Shown one piece after another: positions 1 through 8,604 of a DNA stretch of 64,000 nt (position 1 is its first letter; each line of letters begins with the position of its first letter). This DNA comes from Streptomyces sp. SID3343 (lineage in GTDB: Bacteria > Actinomycetota > Actinomycetes > Streptomycetales > Streptomycetaceae). The stretch spans positions 51,616-115,615 of the forward strand of contig NZ_WWJX01000161.1 of assembly GCF_009865215.1 (NCBI RefSeq), in the 5' to 3' direction. The translations under genes and the position numbers were made by a program. Under the pieces are notes generated by a model. It was given only the letters and a program-made list of their open reading frames with translations, ran no database searches and was not told the DNA's origin.

Positions 1-1
1 C

Positions 2-337
2 GTCGAGCGGTGCGGCTATGTGACCAGCCCCGGCGGACGCGTCACCACCGTCGTCACCGACCTCGGAGTGCTGTCGAAGGAAGACGGGGAACTCGTCCTC
101 ACCCACGTGGCACCCGGTCCACGATCGCAGGCCCACCGCATCGCCCGCGTCCGGGAGCACTGCGGCTGGGACGTGACCGTCAGCCCGCTCCTGCGCGAAC
201 TCCGCGAGGTCACGGCCTCGGACGTCGAGGAACTCCGCTCCTTCGACCCCCAGGGGTACTTCCTCGGCCGCGCCCGCACCCAGGTTTCTCCCACAGCTTC
301 CGGCACAGAAAGGAAGGCCGATGTCCGCACCCGTTGA
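2..337 (+). CDS. CoA-transferase beta subunit, C-terminal part (cut by window edge)
   Basis: The frame is open from base 2, so the gene starts before the window. The visible part contains SPGGRVTTVVTDLGVL and VAPGPRSQ, then a C-terminal stretch like the beta subunits of GctB/PcaJ/CatJ-type class I CoA-transferases, which move CoA between acids. The catalytic Glu would lie upstream and cannot be checked. The last 17 bases overlap the start of the acyl-CoA dehydrogenase, so the two are probably one operon. This enzyme probably activates the pathway substrate or recovers CoA. The substrate cannot be told. The family call is fairly safe; the subtype is not. Confidence 0.75.
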   Translation, partial: VERCGYVTSPGGRVTTVVTDLGVLSKEDGELVLTHVAPGPRSQAHRIARVREHCGWDVTVSPLLRELREVTASDVEELRSFDPQGYFLGRARTQVSPTASGTERKADVRTR

Positions 338-1499
338 AGAGACGGTCGGCGCCGAGGACTTCGCACAAATCCGCACGCAGGTAAGGCGGTTCATCCGCGA
401 GGAGGTCGTCCCTCGGGAGCGGGAGATCGCCGACACCGATGCGATCCCCGAGGACCTGCGCCGCAAGGCCGCGGCGATGGGGCTCTTCGGCTACGCCCTG
501 CCGCAGGCGTACGGCGGCCTGGGCCTGGTCATTACGCAGGATGTGGATCTGGCCTTCGAGTTCGGCTACACCGCGCTCGCCTTCCGGTCGCTGTTCGGCA
601 CCAACAACGGCATCGCCGGCCAAGTGCTCGTCGGCTACGGCACGCCCGAGCAGAAGAAGCAGTGGCTGGAGCCGATGGCGGAGGGCGAATGCCTCGCCTC
701 CTTCGCGCTGACCGAGCCCGAGGCCGGGTCCGACCCGTCCGGCATGCGTACCACCGCCACGTGGACCGGGAACGGCTGGTCGATCAGTGGCGGAAAGCGG
801 TTCATCACCAACGCGCCCCTGGCGAACCTCTTCGTCACCTTCGCCCGCGTCAAGGGCACCGAGGCCGAGGGCAAGATCGCGGTCTTCCTGGTGCCGGCGG
901 GCACCGCGGGCCTGACCGTGGGCCCCAAGGACCGCAAGATGGGCCAGGAGGGCGCGAGCACCGCCGACGTCTACTTCGACGACGTGCGGGTCGGCGCCGA
1001 CGCGCTGGTCAGCGGCGAGGTGGAGACCGGCTTCCGGGCCGCGATGACCGTCCTGGCCCGGGGCCGGGTGCACATCTCCGCCCTGGCGGTCGGTCTGGCC
1101 GAGCGGGCGCTCGACGAGTCGGTCACCTACTCCGCGCACAACCTGCAGGGCGGCGTGCCGACCGGCGACCGGCAACTGGTCCAGGCCATGTTGGCCGAGC
1201 AGCAGTCGCTGGTGATGGCCGGGAAGGCGCTGGCCCGCGACGCCGCCCGGCACTACCTCGACGGCACCGACCGCCGTATCGCACCGTCCGCGGCGAAGCT
1301 GTTCTGCACCGAGGCGGCCGGCCGGGTCGCCGACCTCGCCGTCCAGGTGCACGGCGGCAGCGGCTACATGCGCGAGACGGCAGTGGAGCGGGTCTACCGC
1401 GACGCGCGCCTGCTGCGGCTCTACGAGGGCACCAGCGAAATCCAGAAGCTGATCATCGGACGCGAGCTCATGCGCCGGGAACGCGCCGCCGGCGCCTGA
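321..1499 (+). CDS. acyl-CoA dehydrogenase
   Basis: 392 aa, the usual length for the FAD-dependent acyl-CoA dehydrogenase family, which makes the alpha-beta double bond in acyl-CoA. Visible signatures are FALTEPEAGSDPSG (FAD/substrate loop), a middle beta domain with GGKRFITNA, and the C-terminal YEGTSEIQK. The Glu near residue 369 in YEGTSE is the expected catalytic base, as in medium- and short-chain enzymes. An AGAAAGGAAG ribosome site precedes the ATG, which overlaps the end of the CoA-transferase gene. An enoyl-CoA hydratase follows, so this is probably the first oxidation of the pathway. Chain-length preference cannot be told. Confidence 0.93.
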   Translation: MSAPVEETVGAEDFAQIRTQVRRFIREEVVPREREIADTDAIPEDLRRKAAAMGLFGYALPQAYGGLGLVITQDVDLAFEFGYTALAFRSLFGTNNGIAGQVLVGYGTPEQKKQWLEPMAEGECLASFALTEPEAGSDPSGMRTTATWTGNGWSISGGKRFITNAPLANLFVTFARVKGTEAEGKIAVFLVPAGTAGLTVGPKDRKMGQEGASTADVYFDDVRVGADALVSGEVETGFRAAMTVLARGRVHISALAVGLAERALDESVTYSAHNLQGGVPTGDRQLVQAMLAEQQSLVMAGKALARDAARHYLDGTDRRIAPSAAKLFCTEAAGRVADLAVQVHGGSGYMRETAVERVYRDARLLRLYEGTSEIQKLIIGRELMRRERAAGA

Positions 1500-1550
1500 T
1501 TCCAGGGCTTGCCCCGTCCGTAGAGCGCAGATCCGAAAGGAACCACAGCA

Positions 1551-2342
1551 ATGAGTCGCTACGCACGCTTCGCCCACCTGAGGGTGGACGGACCGGACCA
1601 GGCAGGGGTGATCGAGCTCGTGCTCGACGCCCCGAAACTCAACGCGGTCAGCGAGGAAGCCCACGCGGACCTGGCCGAGATCTGGCGTGAGTTCGACGCC
1701 GACCCCGGGGTGAAGGTCGTGCTGCTCCGGGGCGAGGGCAAGGGCTTCTCGGCCGGTGGCTCCTTCGACCTGGTCGAGAAACTGACCAACGACTACGACA
1801 CCCGCACCCGCACCATGCGCGAGGCCAGGGACCTGGTCTACAACGTCATCGACTGCTCGAAACCGATCGTCTCGGCGATGCACGGGCCTGCCGTCGGCGC
1901 GGGCCTGGTGGCCGGCGTCCTCGCCGACGTGTCCGTGGTCAGCCGGACGGCGAAGCTCATCGACGGGCACACCAGGCTCGGCGTCGCCGCCGGAGACCAC
2001 GCGGCGGTGTGCTGGCCGCTGCTGTGCGGCATGGCGAAGGCCAAGTACTACCTGATGACCTGCCGCCCGCTCACCGGCGAGGAGGCGGAGCGGATCGGGC
2101 TGGTGTCCCTGTGCGTCGACGAGGACGAACTCCTGCCTACCGCGCGCGAGATCGCCCTGGAACTCGCGCAGGGCGCCCCCACCGCGATCCGCTGGACCAA
2201 GCAGTCCCTGAACAACTGGTACCGCCAGGTCGCCGGATCCATCTTCGACGCCTCGCTCGCCCTGGAGTTCTACGGCTTCGGCGGCCCCGAGGTCCGGGAA
2301 GGGCTCGCCTCGCACCGCGAGCGCCGTAAGCCGTCGTTCTGA
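1551..2342 (+). CDS. enoyl-CoA hydratase/isomerase family protein
   Basis: 263 aa crotonase-fold protein. [11 protein letters not shown] and [21 protein letters not shown] form the oxyanion-hole and CoA-binding region. [18 protein letters not shown] takes the place of the usual GLGLIPGAGGT stretch. The usual second catalytic Glu is not obvious there, so it could be an isomerase, a hydrolase or another crotonase reaction rather than a plain hydratase. The ribosome site is AAAGGAA before ATG 1551. It lies 51 bases after the acyl-CoA dehydrogenase on the same strand and probably acts on its product. Confidence 0.88.
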   Translation: MSRYARFAHLRVDGPDQAGVIELVLDAPKLNAVSEEAHADLAEIWREFDADPGVKVVLLRGEGKGFSAGGSFDLVEKLTNDYDTRTRTMREARDLVYNVIDCSKPIVSAMHGPAVGAGLVAGVLADVSVVSRTAKLIDGHTRLGVAAGDHAAVCWPLLCGMAKAKYYLMTCRPLTGEEAERIGLVSLCVDEDELLPTAREIALELAQGAPTAIRWTKQSLNNWYRQVAGSIFDASLALEFYGFGGPEVREGLASHRERRKPSF

Positions 2343-2361
2343 TCGGGCTTGCGCCCACTCC

Positions 2362-2417
2362 CCGGTGTCCCTTCACCGGTGTCCACTCACCCGTGTCCAC
2401 TCACCCGTGCCCACCGC
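2362..2417 (+). repeat. short tandem repeat, about 14 bp unit
   Basis: Three to four degenerate copies of (c/g)cGTGtCCactCAC stand head to tail in the 91-base gap between the enoyl-CoA hydratase and the CitE-like lyase. The last copy runs up to the lyase ribosome site AAGGAG. It has no evident function and probably arose by slippage. Confidence 0.6.
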
Positions 2418-2433
2418 CCCAAGGAGTTCTCTG

Positions 2434-3324
2434 ATGAAGCCGTACCGGTCCATGCTGTTCGTCCCCGGCCACAAGCCCACGTGGGCGGCCAAGGCCATCG
2501 CCGCGGGCACCGACGCGGTCATCCTCGATCTGGAGGACTCGGTGCCGGCCGCGGACAAGGCCGACGCGCGCAAGACCGTTCGGGAGACGATCGAGCGGCT
2601 GCGGGCGGAGGGCGTGCGCGCCGACATCTGGGTGCGCCCCAACAGCGTCGACAGCGGTCTGTTCGGTGCCGACGTCGAGGAGGTCGTGACCGCAGGTCTG
2701 GCCGGACTGTTCCTGCCCAAGGTCTTCACCGCTCAGGAGATCGTCCGCATCGACGCGATCGTCTCGCACATCGAGGCCCGGGAAGGCCTCGAGGCGGGCT
2801 CGATCGGCCTCATCGTCAGCTACGAGACCGCGATTTCGATGGCGCACTGCGAAGAGATCGCGGCAGCGAGCCCCCGGATCTCCAGCCTGCTGGGCGCGAC
2901 CGGCCCCAACGCCGACGTCGGCCGCGAACTCGGCTTCGAGTTCACCCCCGAGGGCCTGGAGACGCTCTACCTGCGCAGCCGGATCGTGCTCGCGGCCCGG
3001 GCGGCCGGTCTGCACCACCCGGTGTCGGGGGTCTGGCAGGACATCGCCGACCTCGACGGGTTCCGGCGCTTCGCCGAGGACAATCGCCGACTCGGCTACC
3101 GCGGCATCGTTCTCATCCACCCGTCGCACGTGGCCTTGGCGAACGAGGTCTTCACGCCCGCTCCGGAGGTCGTGGAGCACTACCGACGGATGATCGCGGC
3201 CTTCCGCGAGGCCGAGGCGCAGGGCAGCGCGGCCGTCGACTTCGAGGGGCAGCACATCGACCTCGCGCACGCCAAGACGGCGCAGGGCGTACTCGATCTC
3301 GCCGCGGCCATCGGCCGGGAGTAA
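2434..3324 (+). CDS. HpcH/HpaI or CitE-like CoA-ester lyase
   Basis: 296 aa. MLFVPGHKP at the start, DAVILDLEDSVP, the YETA segment and the late GIVLIHPSHVALAN are signatures of the citrate lyase beta/malyl-CoA lyase family. These are TIM-barrel aldolases that cleave or form malyl-, citramalyl- or methylmalyl-type CoA esters with Mg. Glu and Asp metal ligands are present in LDLEDS and NADVGRE. ATG 2434 is preferred because AAGGAG lies 7 bases before it; an in-frame ATG at 2365 lacks a good site and falls in the tandem repeat. The gene follows the dehydrogenase and hydratase and probably cleaves the hydroxyacyl-CoA they make. Confidence 0.88.
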   Translation: MKPYRSMLFVPGHKPTWAAKAIAAGTDAVILDLEDSVPAADKADARKTVRETIERLRAEGVRADIWVRPNSVDSGLFGADVEEVVTAGLAGLFLPKVFTAQEIVRIDAIVSHIEAREGLEAGSIGLIVSYETAISMAHCEEIAAASPRISSLLGATGPNADVGRELGFEFTPEGLETLYLRSRIVLAARAAGLHHPVSGVWQDIADLDGFRRFAEDNRRLGYRGIVLIHPSHVALANEVFTPAPEVVEHYRRMIAAFREAEAQGSAAVDFEGQHIDLAHAKTAQGVLDLAAAIGRE

Positions 3325-3346
3325 CAGGCGGCCGAGCCCGGGTGAC

Positions 3347-3387
3347 GGCGGCATCCCCGCCCGGCGAGGCGACGCGGGGATGCCGCC
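3347..3387 (+). terminator. terminator hairpin after the CitE-like gene
   Basis: Perfect 14-bp stem (GGCGGCATCCCCGC pairing with GCGGGGATGCCGCC) with a 13-base loop, 23 bases after the stop codon. There is no T-run, which is normal in this GC background. It probably ends the first transcription unit. Confidence 0.7.
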
Positions 3388-3500
3388 CGCAGGAGCCGGC
3401 AGCCGCTGAAGGACCTGGACGGCTCGGATGTCACCGGCTCGCGCCCGCCGGAGACGGCGCCCCGATCGTTGCCCTGGAAGGGGGTGACATGTGAACAGCA

Positions 3501-3523
3501 CAGAAATATTATCTGTCATATAT
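3501..3523 (+). promoter_or_regulatory. AT-rich promoter element before the MmgE/PrpD gene
   Basis: A 23-base AT-rich island (CAGAAATATTATCTGTCATATAT) is read here in two parts, cagAAATATTATctg and tCATATAT. The first part carries CAGA/TCTG dyad arms. It stands in otherwise GC-rich DNA 66 bases before the next gene and resembles elements at 6791, 9751, 19259, 36941, 42051 and 51861. It is probably a promoter or operator. Confidence 0.5.
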
Positions 3524-3588
3524 CCCGAGTGGGCCCGGCTCCGATGTGGTCCCCACCCGGGCTCTCTGCCAACGGAAGGCCCTGTGAC

Positions 3589-5025
3589 GTGCTCGGATCG
3601 AACGAGACCCTCGTGGAGCGCCTCGCGGCCTTCACCGCGGACAGCGACTTCGACCGGCTGCCCGCCGACGTGATCGACGAGAGCAAGCGGATCCTCCTCG
3701 ACTCGATCGGCTGCGCCCTGGGCGCGATCGACGAGCCCAAGGGCCGCATCGGCATCGAGTACGGCCGGATGACCGGAGGAACGGGCGGCGACGCGACGAT
3801 CATCGGCACCGGCGACAAGGTGTCGGTCTTCGGCGCCGCGTTCGCCAACGGCGAGCTGATCAACACCCTCGACGCCGACGCCGTGCTGCCGCCCGGACAC
3901 GTCACCCCGTACGTGCTGCCGGGCGCCATGGCCGTCGGCGAGAGCGTGCGCGCGTCCGGGAAGGACGTCATCGCCGCGGTGGCCGTGGCGCACGAGATGT
4001 CGTACCGCATCGGCAAGGCCATGGATTACCTGCGGGACTTCAAGGACGGCAAGGTGTCCCCGCCGCCGGTATACGGCTACAGCAGCACGGTGTTCGGCGC
4101 CACCGCCGCCGTCATGAAGCTCAAGGGGATCGACCGGGGCGTCCTGTCCCACGGCCTCGGAATCGCGGGAAGCATCGCCCCGGTCAACTCCTTTCGCGCG
4201 TGGAGCGAGCATGCCCCGACCTCCACGATCAAGTACCTGCTGGCCGGCGCGCTGACCCAGGCGGCGCTGACGGCGGCGCACATGGGGGAGTTGGGGCACC
4301 GCGGGGACCTGCGCGTCCTCGACGACCGGGAGTTCGGGTTCGCGCGCTTCATCGGCACCAGCCGCTGGGAGCCGCAGGCCATCACCGACGAACTCGGCGA
4401 GGACTGGCGGTTCCCCACCGAGCAGTCGTACAAGCCGTACCCCCACTGCCGGATTCTCCACGCCCTGCTCGACTCCCTGACCGAGATCGTCACGGAGAAC
4501 GACATCAAACCGGCGGAGATCGACGGGATCAAGGCCTGGGTCGAGGGTTTCGTCGAGCAGCCGCTGTGGGTGAACCGCACCATCGAGCACGTCCACGACG
4601 CCCAGTTCAGCATCGCCCACGGCCTCGCGGTCGGTGCGCATCGGCTGCCGCCCACCAAGGCGTGGCACGACCCGGCGCTGGTCTTCGGCGACTCGGTAAT
4701 GGGCCTGATGGACCGGGTGACCTACGAGGTCCACCCCGATTACGTGGAGCTGATCTCCGGAAACCCGGCGAGCCGCCCCGCCAGAATCGAGGTCTCGGCG
4801 CGCGGTACCACGTTCGTCGGCGAACGACGCTACCCCAAGGGCAGCAAGTCGCCGGAGCCAGAGACGACCATGACCACGGACGAGTTGGTCACCAAGTTCC
4901 GCGGCCACGCCGAGGGAGTCCTCCCGGACGCGAACATCGACCGGGTGGTGGACGCCGTCCTCGACCTCGAAACGGTCGGCGACTTCGGCGAGGTCATGAG
5001 CCTGGTGGGTAGGACGGACGGCTGA
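3589..5025 (+). CDS. MmgE/PrpD family protein
   Basis: 478 aa from GTG 3589. The family covers 2-methylcitrate dehydratase (PrpD), cis-aconitate decarboxylase and many uncharacterised hydro-lyases. Visible features are the N-terminal helical part (RLAAFTADSDFDRLPADVIDESKRILLDSIGCALG split across the first 50 residues), DADAVLPPGHVTPYVLPGA, and the late KPYPHCRILHALLDSL. The reading frame stays open to 3469, but GTG 3589 has GGAAGG 9 bases before it and matches the family start. A second, diverged MmgE/PrpD gene lies at 9816. The substrate is probably a di- or tricarboxylic acid; this is inferred. Confidence 0.85.
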   Translation: MLGSNETLVERLAAFTADSDFDRLPADVIDESKRILLDSIGCALGAIDEPKGRIGIEYGRMTGGTGGDATIIGTGDKVSVFGAAFANGELINTLDADAVLPPGHVTPYVLPGAMAVGESVRASGKDVIAAVAVAHEMSYRIGKAMDYLRDFKDGKVSPPPVYGYSSTVFGATAAVMKLKGIDRGVLSHGLGIAGSIAPVNSFRAWSEHAPTSTIKYLLAGALTQAALTAAHMGELGHRGDLRVLDDREFGFARFIGTSRWEPQAITDELGEDWRFPTEQSYKPYPHCRILHALLDSLTEIVTENDIKPAEIDGIKAWVEGFVEQPLWVNRTIEHVHDAQFSIAHGLAVGAHRLPPTKAWHDPALVFGDSVMGLMDRVTYEVHPDYVELISGNPASRPARIEVSARGTTFVGERRYPKGSKSPEPETTMTTDELVTKFRGHAEGVLPDANIDRVVDAVLDLETVGDFGEVMSLVGRTDG

Positions 5026-5071
5026 CCCCGCCCGTGGAGCCCTTGAGGCACCCGCAGTTCGTGGAGTGACG

Positions 5072-5114
5072 CACGGCTCGGCCCCCACGCCGCGAAGGCG
5101 GGAACCGAGCCGTG
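5072..5114 (+). terminator. terminator hairpin after the MmgE/PrpD gene
   Basis: Ten-bp perfect stem CACGGCTCGG / CCGAGCCGTG with a 23-base loop, 46 bases after the stop. The rest of the 253-base gap to the aldehyde dehydrogenase shows no other clear signal. Confidence 0.55.
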
Positions 5115-5278
5115 TCTCGCTCCCGCGGCCGCCGCCGGCCCAACCGGAGAGCAGCACGCCGACCAACTCCCGGTGCAGGCCGGCGAAACGACAGAAGTGG
5201 GAATCGGCGCCGCCCGCATCGGCGGGCCGCGTCCTCGCGGGAGATCGCGCGAGGGACTGGCGAAAGGGAGTACCGGCA

Positions 5279-6748
5279 ATGGCCGTCTGGCAAGGCAACT
5301 ACTCGAAGCTCTACATCGGTGGCCAGTGGGTCACCCCGGCCGGCGACGAGTCGATCGCCGTGGTGTCGCCGTTCACCGAGGAGGTCGTGGCGCACGTTCC
5401 CGCCGCCTCCCGGGCGGACGTCGATCGGGCCGTGGCGGTGGCGCGGGACGCGTTCGACAACGGCCCTTGGCCGAGAATGCCGCTCGCCGACCGGCTGGCG
5501 GTCCTGCGCCGCCTCAGCGAGGAACTCGCAAGCCGGCACGAGCAGATGGCCACCCTGATCTCACAGGAGATGGGCTGCCCGATCGCTCTCTCCCGGACGA
5601 TGCAGACGGCCGGCGGCCGGCTGCTGCTCGACAGCTTCATCGACCTCGCACCCCGGTACGAGTGGAGCACCCTGCGCCGGTCGAACACCGGAAACGCGCT
5701 CGTCACTCGCGAACCGGTCGGCGTGGTGGCGGCCGTCGTGCCCTGGAACGCGCCGCTCCTGGTGACCCTGCTCAAGCTGGTGCCGGCGCTCCTGTCCGGC
5801 TGCACCGTGGTCCTCAAGCCCTCGCCCGAGGCCCCGCTCGACGCGTACCTCTTCGCCGACATGCTGGGCGAGACCGGGCTGCCGGCCGGCGTGGTCGGCA
5901 TCCTCCCCGCCCACCGTGACGTGAGTGAGTACCTCGTGTCCCATCAAGGCGTCGACAAGGTGTCGTTCACGGGTTCCACGGCGGCCGGCCGCCGCATTGC
6001 CGCACGCTGTGGACAGGATCTGCGCCGGGTCACCCTGGAACTCGGTGGCAAGTCCGCCGCCGTCATCCTCGACGACGCCGACCTGGACGTGGCGATGGAG
6101 TCGATTCGGGCACTCTCGCTGCGTAACAGCGGGCAGGCGTGCAGCAACAAGACCCGGATCGTCGTCTCACGGACGCGCGAGGCCGAACTGCTCGACCGCA
6201 TGGTCGAGATGGTGGGCTCACTGAACGTCGGGGACCCCGCGGACGCGGCCACGCACGTCGGCCCCGTGGTCAGCGCACGCCAGCGCGAGTGCGTGGAGGG
6301 CTACATCGGTATCGGCCGCCAGGAGGGCGCCAAGGTCTTGGTGGGCGGCGGCCGTCCCGCCGGTCTCGATCGTGGGTGGTTCGTCGAGCCGACGGTCTTC
6401 ACCGACGTGGAGCCGTCCATGCGAATCGCGCGGGAGGAGATCTTCGGCCCGGTCCTGTCGGTCATCGGCTTCGACAGTGAAGACGAGGCCGTGGCCATCG
6501 CGAACGACTCCGACTACGGGCTCAACGGTTCGGTGTTCACGTCGGACCCGGAGCACGCGCTGGCCGTCGCTCGCCGCATTCGCACCGGCACCGTCGAACT
6601 CAACGGCCACGGGGCGGGCTTCCACGCTCCGATCGGCGGCTTCAAGGACAGCGGCATCGGCCGCGAGGCCGGCTTGGAGGGCTTCGACGCGTATGTGGAG
6701 CTCAAGTCGTACGGGCTCCCGGCCGCGCTGGCCGACGCCCTGTCCTGA
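5279..6748 (+). CDS. NAD(P)-dependent aldehyde dehydrogenase
   Basis: 489 aa, normal for the ALDH superfamily, which oxidises aldehydes to acids. PWNAPLLVTLLKLVPAL and KPSPEAP (cofactor site), FTGSTAAGR (Rossmann turn), LELGGKSAAVI (general-base Glu), NSGQACSNKTR (catalytic Cys) and EEIFGPVLSV are all in place. ATG 5279 follows AAAGGGAG; the frame is open upstream but reads as low-complexity Arg/Pro sequence. It lies between an MmgE/PrpD gene and a thiolase on the same strand. Its aldehyde may come from the lyase or thiolase steps, but this is inferred. Confidence 0.93.
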   Translation: MAVWQGNYSKLYIGGQWVTPAGDESIAVVSPFTEEVVAHVPAASRADVDRAVAVARDAFDNGPWPRMPLADRLAVLRRLSEELASRHEQMATLISQEMGCPIALSRTMQTAGGRLLLDSFIDLAPRYEWSTLRRSNTGNALVTREPVGVVAAVVPWNAPLLVTLLKLVPALLSGCTVVLKPSPEAPLDAYLFADMLGETGLPAGVVGILPAHRDVSEYLVSHQGVDKVSFTGSTAAGRRIAARCGQDLRRVTLELGGKSAAVILDDADLDVAMESIRALSLRNSGQACSNKTRIVVSRTREAELLDRMVEMVGSLNVGDPADAATHVGPVVSARQRECVEGYIGIGRQEGAKVLVGGGRPAGLDRGWFVEPTVFTDVEPSMRIAREEIFGPVLSVIGFDSEDEAVAIANDSDYGLNGSVFTSDPEHALAVARRIRTGTVELNGHGAGFHAPIGGFKDSGIGREAGLEGFDAYVELKSYGLPAALADALS

Positions 6749-6790
6749 CCGTCCGCGTCGACAGCCGGCCTTGCTCGAAAAATGGAGATC

Positions 6791-6812
6791 AGATATTTTA
6801 TTTTAAGTTTTA
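6791..6812 (+). promoter_or_regulatory. AT-rich promoter element before the thiolase gene
   Basis: Twenty-two bases with one G or C at each end (AGATATTTTATTTTAAGTTT is the core), 21 bases before the ATG. The GATATTTTATTT part matches the element family described for 3501. It may contain the -10 of a short-leader promoter. Confidence 0.5.
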
Positions 6813-6833
6813 TCGAGAGAGAGGCGTGAAGCC

Positions 6834-8030
6834 ATGCGGCGCGCAGCCATTGTCAGCCCCGTGCGGACACCCGTCGGAACCTTCGGGGGATCCCTGAAGG
6901 CGGTCCCGGTCGAGGACCTCGCCGCCACCGTCGTCAAGGCGGTGGTCGAGCGGACCGGAATCGATCCCGCACGGATCGACGACGTCGCGATGGCCCAGTC
7001 CTACGCCAACTCCGAGACGCCCTGCATCGGCCGCTGGGCGGCGCTGCACGCCGGCCTGCCGCTCTCGGTGCCCGGCTTCCAGACCGACCGCCGGTGCGGG
7101 AGCGGACTCCAGGCCGTGGTCACCGCCGCGATGATGGTCCAGACGGGAGCCTGCGACGTCGTCCTGGCCGGCGGCGTCGAGAGCATGTCGAACATCGAGC
7201 ACTACACCACGTCGATGCGGTGGGGACGGCGCTCGGGCAACGTCGAGATGTACGACCGGCTCGATCGCGGCCGGGAACGCTCCCAGCCCGAGCACCGGTT
7301 CGGGAAGATCTCCGGGATGGTGGAGACCGCGGAGAACCTGGCGCAGCGCTACGGCATCACCCGCGAGGCCGCCGACGCGTTCGCCGTGACCAGCCACCAG
7401 CGCGCCGCCGCGGCCTGGGACTCCGGTTGCTTCAAGGACGAGATCGTGCCGGTCCACGTGCCGCAACGGCGAGGTGACTCCCTCCTGGTCGACCGGGACG
7501 AGGGCGTGCGCGCGGACTCCACCGTCGAGATCCTCGGCAGGCTCCGCACCTTGCGGCCCGCCGGCACCGTGACGGCGGGCAACGCGAGCCAACAAAACGA
7601 TGCCGCCGCCGCGTGCCTCGTGGTCGCCGAGGACAAGTTGGAGGAACTCGGCCTGGAGCCCCTCGGATACCTCGAGGGCTGGGCGGCGGCCGGCTGCGAC
7701 CCGGCGGTCATGGGCATCGGCCCGGTACCGGCGGTGGCCAAGTTGTTCGCCCGTACCGGCAAGTCCTTCGACGACCTCGACCTCGTCGAGATCAACGAGG
7801 CGTTCGCCGTCCAGGTGCTCGCAGTCCTGGCCGAGTGGAACTGGCACGACACCGAACGCCTCAACGTCAACGGCTCGGGCATCTCGCTCGGCCACCCGAT
7901 CGGCGCGACCGGCGTGCGCATCATGACCACCATGCTCCACGAACTGCGGCGCCGGGGCGGCCGGTACGCCCTGGAGACCATGTGCATCGGCGGTGGCCAG
8001 GGCATGGCCGCCCTCTTCTCCGCGGCGTGA
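6834..8030 (+). CDS. acetyl-CoA acetyltransferase (thiolase)
   Basis: 398 aa with all thiolase signatures: the nucleophile Cys88 in DRRCGSGLQAV, GGVESMSNIEH, EINEAFAVQ, GHPIGATG and the second active-site Cys in CIGGGQGMAALF. It cleaves a 3-ketoacyl-CoA or condenses two acyl-CoAs. The ribosome site GAGAGAGG lies before ATG 6834. MaoC hydratase and SDR genes follow on the same strand, so the three make a complete hydration, oxidation and thiolysis set. The AT-rich element just upstream suggests its own promoter. Confidence 0.95.
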   Translation: MRRAAIVSPVRTPVGTFGGSLKAVPVEDLAATVVKAVVERTGIDPARIDDVAMAQSYANSETPCIGRWAALHAGLPLSVPGFQTDRRCGSGLQAVVTAAMMVQTGACDVVLAGGVESMSNIEHYTTSMRWGRRSGNVEMYDRLDRGRERSQPEHRFGKISGMVETAENLAQRYGITREAADAFAVTSHQRAAAAWDSGCFKDEIVPVHVPQRRGDSLLVDRDEGVRADSTVEILGRLRTLRPAGTVTAGNASQQNDAAAACLVVAEDKLEELGLEPLGYLEGWAAAGCDPAVMGIGPVPAVAKLFARTGKSFDDLDLVEINEAFAVQVLAVLAEWNWHDTERLNVNGSGISLGHPIGATGVRIMTTMLHELRRRGGRYALETMCIGGGQGMAALFSAA

Positions 8031-8088
8031 GCACCGCCCGGTTCGATCGCCACGAACACGAAACCGCCGGACTGCGACAGGACACGCG

Positions 8089-8544
8089 ATGACCAAGGTC
8101 TTCCCCTCCCCGGCCGCGCTCGCCGAGGCCGTCGGCACGCATGTCGGCACCGGCGACTGGATCACCGTCGACCAACGCCGGATCGACCTCTTCGCCGAGG
8201 CGACCGGCGACCACCAGTGGATCCATGTCGATCCCGAGCGCGCCGCCTCCGGTCCCTTCGGTACCCCGATCGCGCACGGATTCCTGACGCTGTCCCTGAT
8301 CCCCGTCCTGGTCAAGGACGTCTACCGGACCGAGGGCGTGGCCATGGCCGTCAACTACGGCCTGAACAGGGTTCGCCTGATGAACCCGGTGCGAGTCGGC
8401 GCCAGGGTCAGGGCTTCGGTGGACCTCGTCTCGGTCGAGGCGGTGCCCGGCGGCCACCAGATCGTCGCCCGGGTGACCGTCGAGATCGACGGCGCGGACA
8501 AGCCGGCCTGCGTCGCGGAGACGGTCACCCGCCTCTACGGCTGA
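8089..8544 (+). CDS. MaoC-like (R)-specific enoyl-CoA hydratase
   Basis: 151 aa single hot-dog domain. The hydratase 2 motif is clear: DLFAEATGDHQWIHVDPERA, then FGTPIAHGFLTLSLIP, carrying the Asp and His catalytic pair. This is the usual length of the NodN/PhaJ type. ATG 8089 comes 58 bases after the thiolase stop and 60 bases precede the SDR start, which indicates one operon. It probably hydrates an enoyl-CoA to the (R)-3-hydroxyacyl-CoA that the SDR then oxidises. Confidence 0.92.
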   Translation: MTKVFPSPAALAEAVGTHVGTGDWITVDQRRIDLFAEATGDHQWIHVDPERAASGPFGTPIAHGFLTLSLIPVLVKDVYRTEGVAMAVNYGLNRVRLMNPVRVGARVRASVDLVSVEAVPGGHQIVARVTVEIDGADKPACVAETVTRLYG

Positions 8545-8604
8545 CCGCGCCGCCCGCCGTACTCGCGCTCCCTTTCCCGACACCCCCGCTCAAGGAGTAC
8601 GACC

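Noticed and set aside
210..2315. 701-codon minus-strand open frame
   Set aside because: It runs antisense to the acyl-CoA dehydrogenase and enoyl-CoA hydratase, has no family motifs, and reads as the complement of GC-biased codons.
2401..5298. 965-codon minus-strand open frame
   Set aside because: Antisense shadow of the CitE-like and MmgE/PrpD genes; His/Arg/Gly-rich without motifs.
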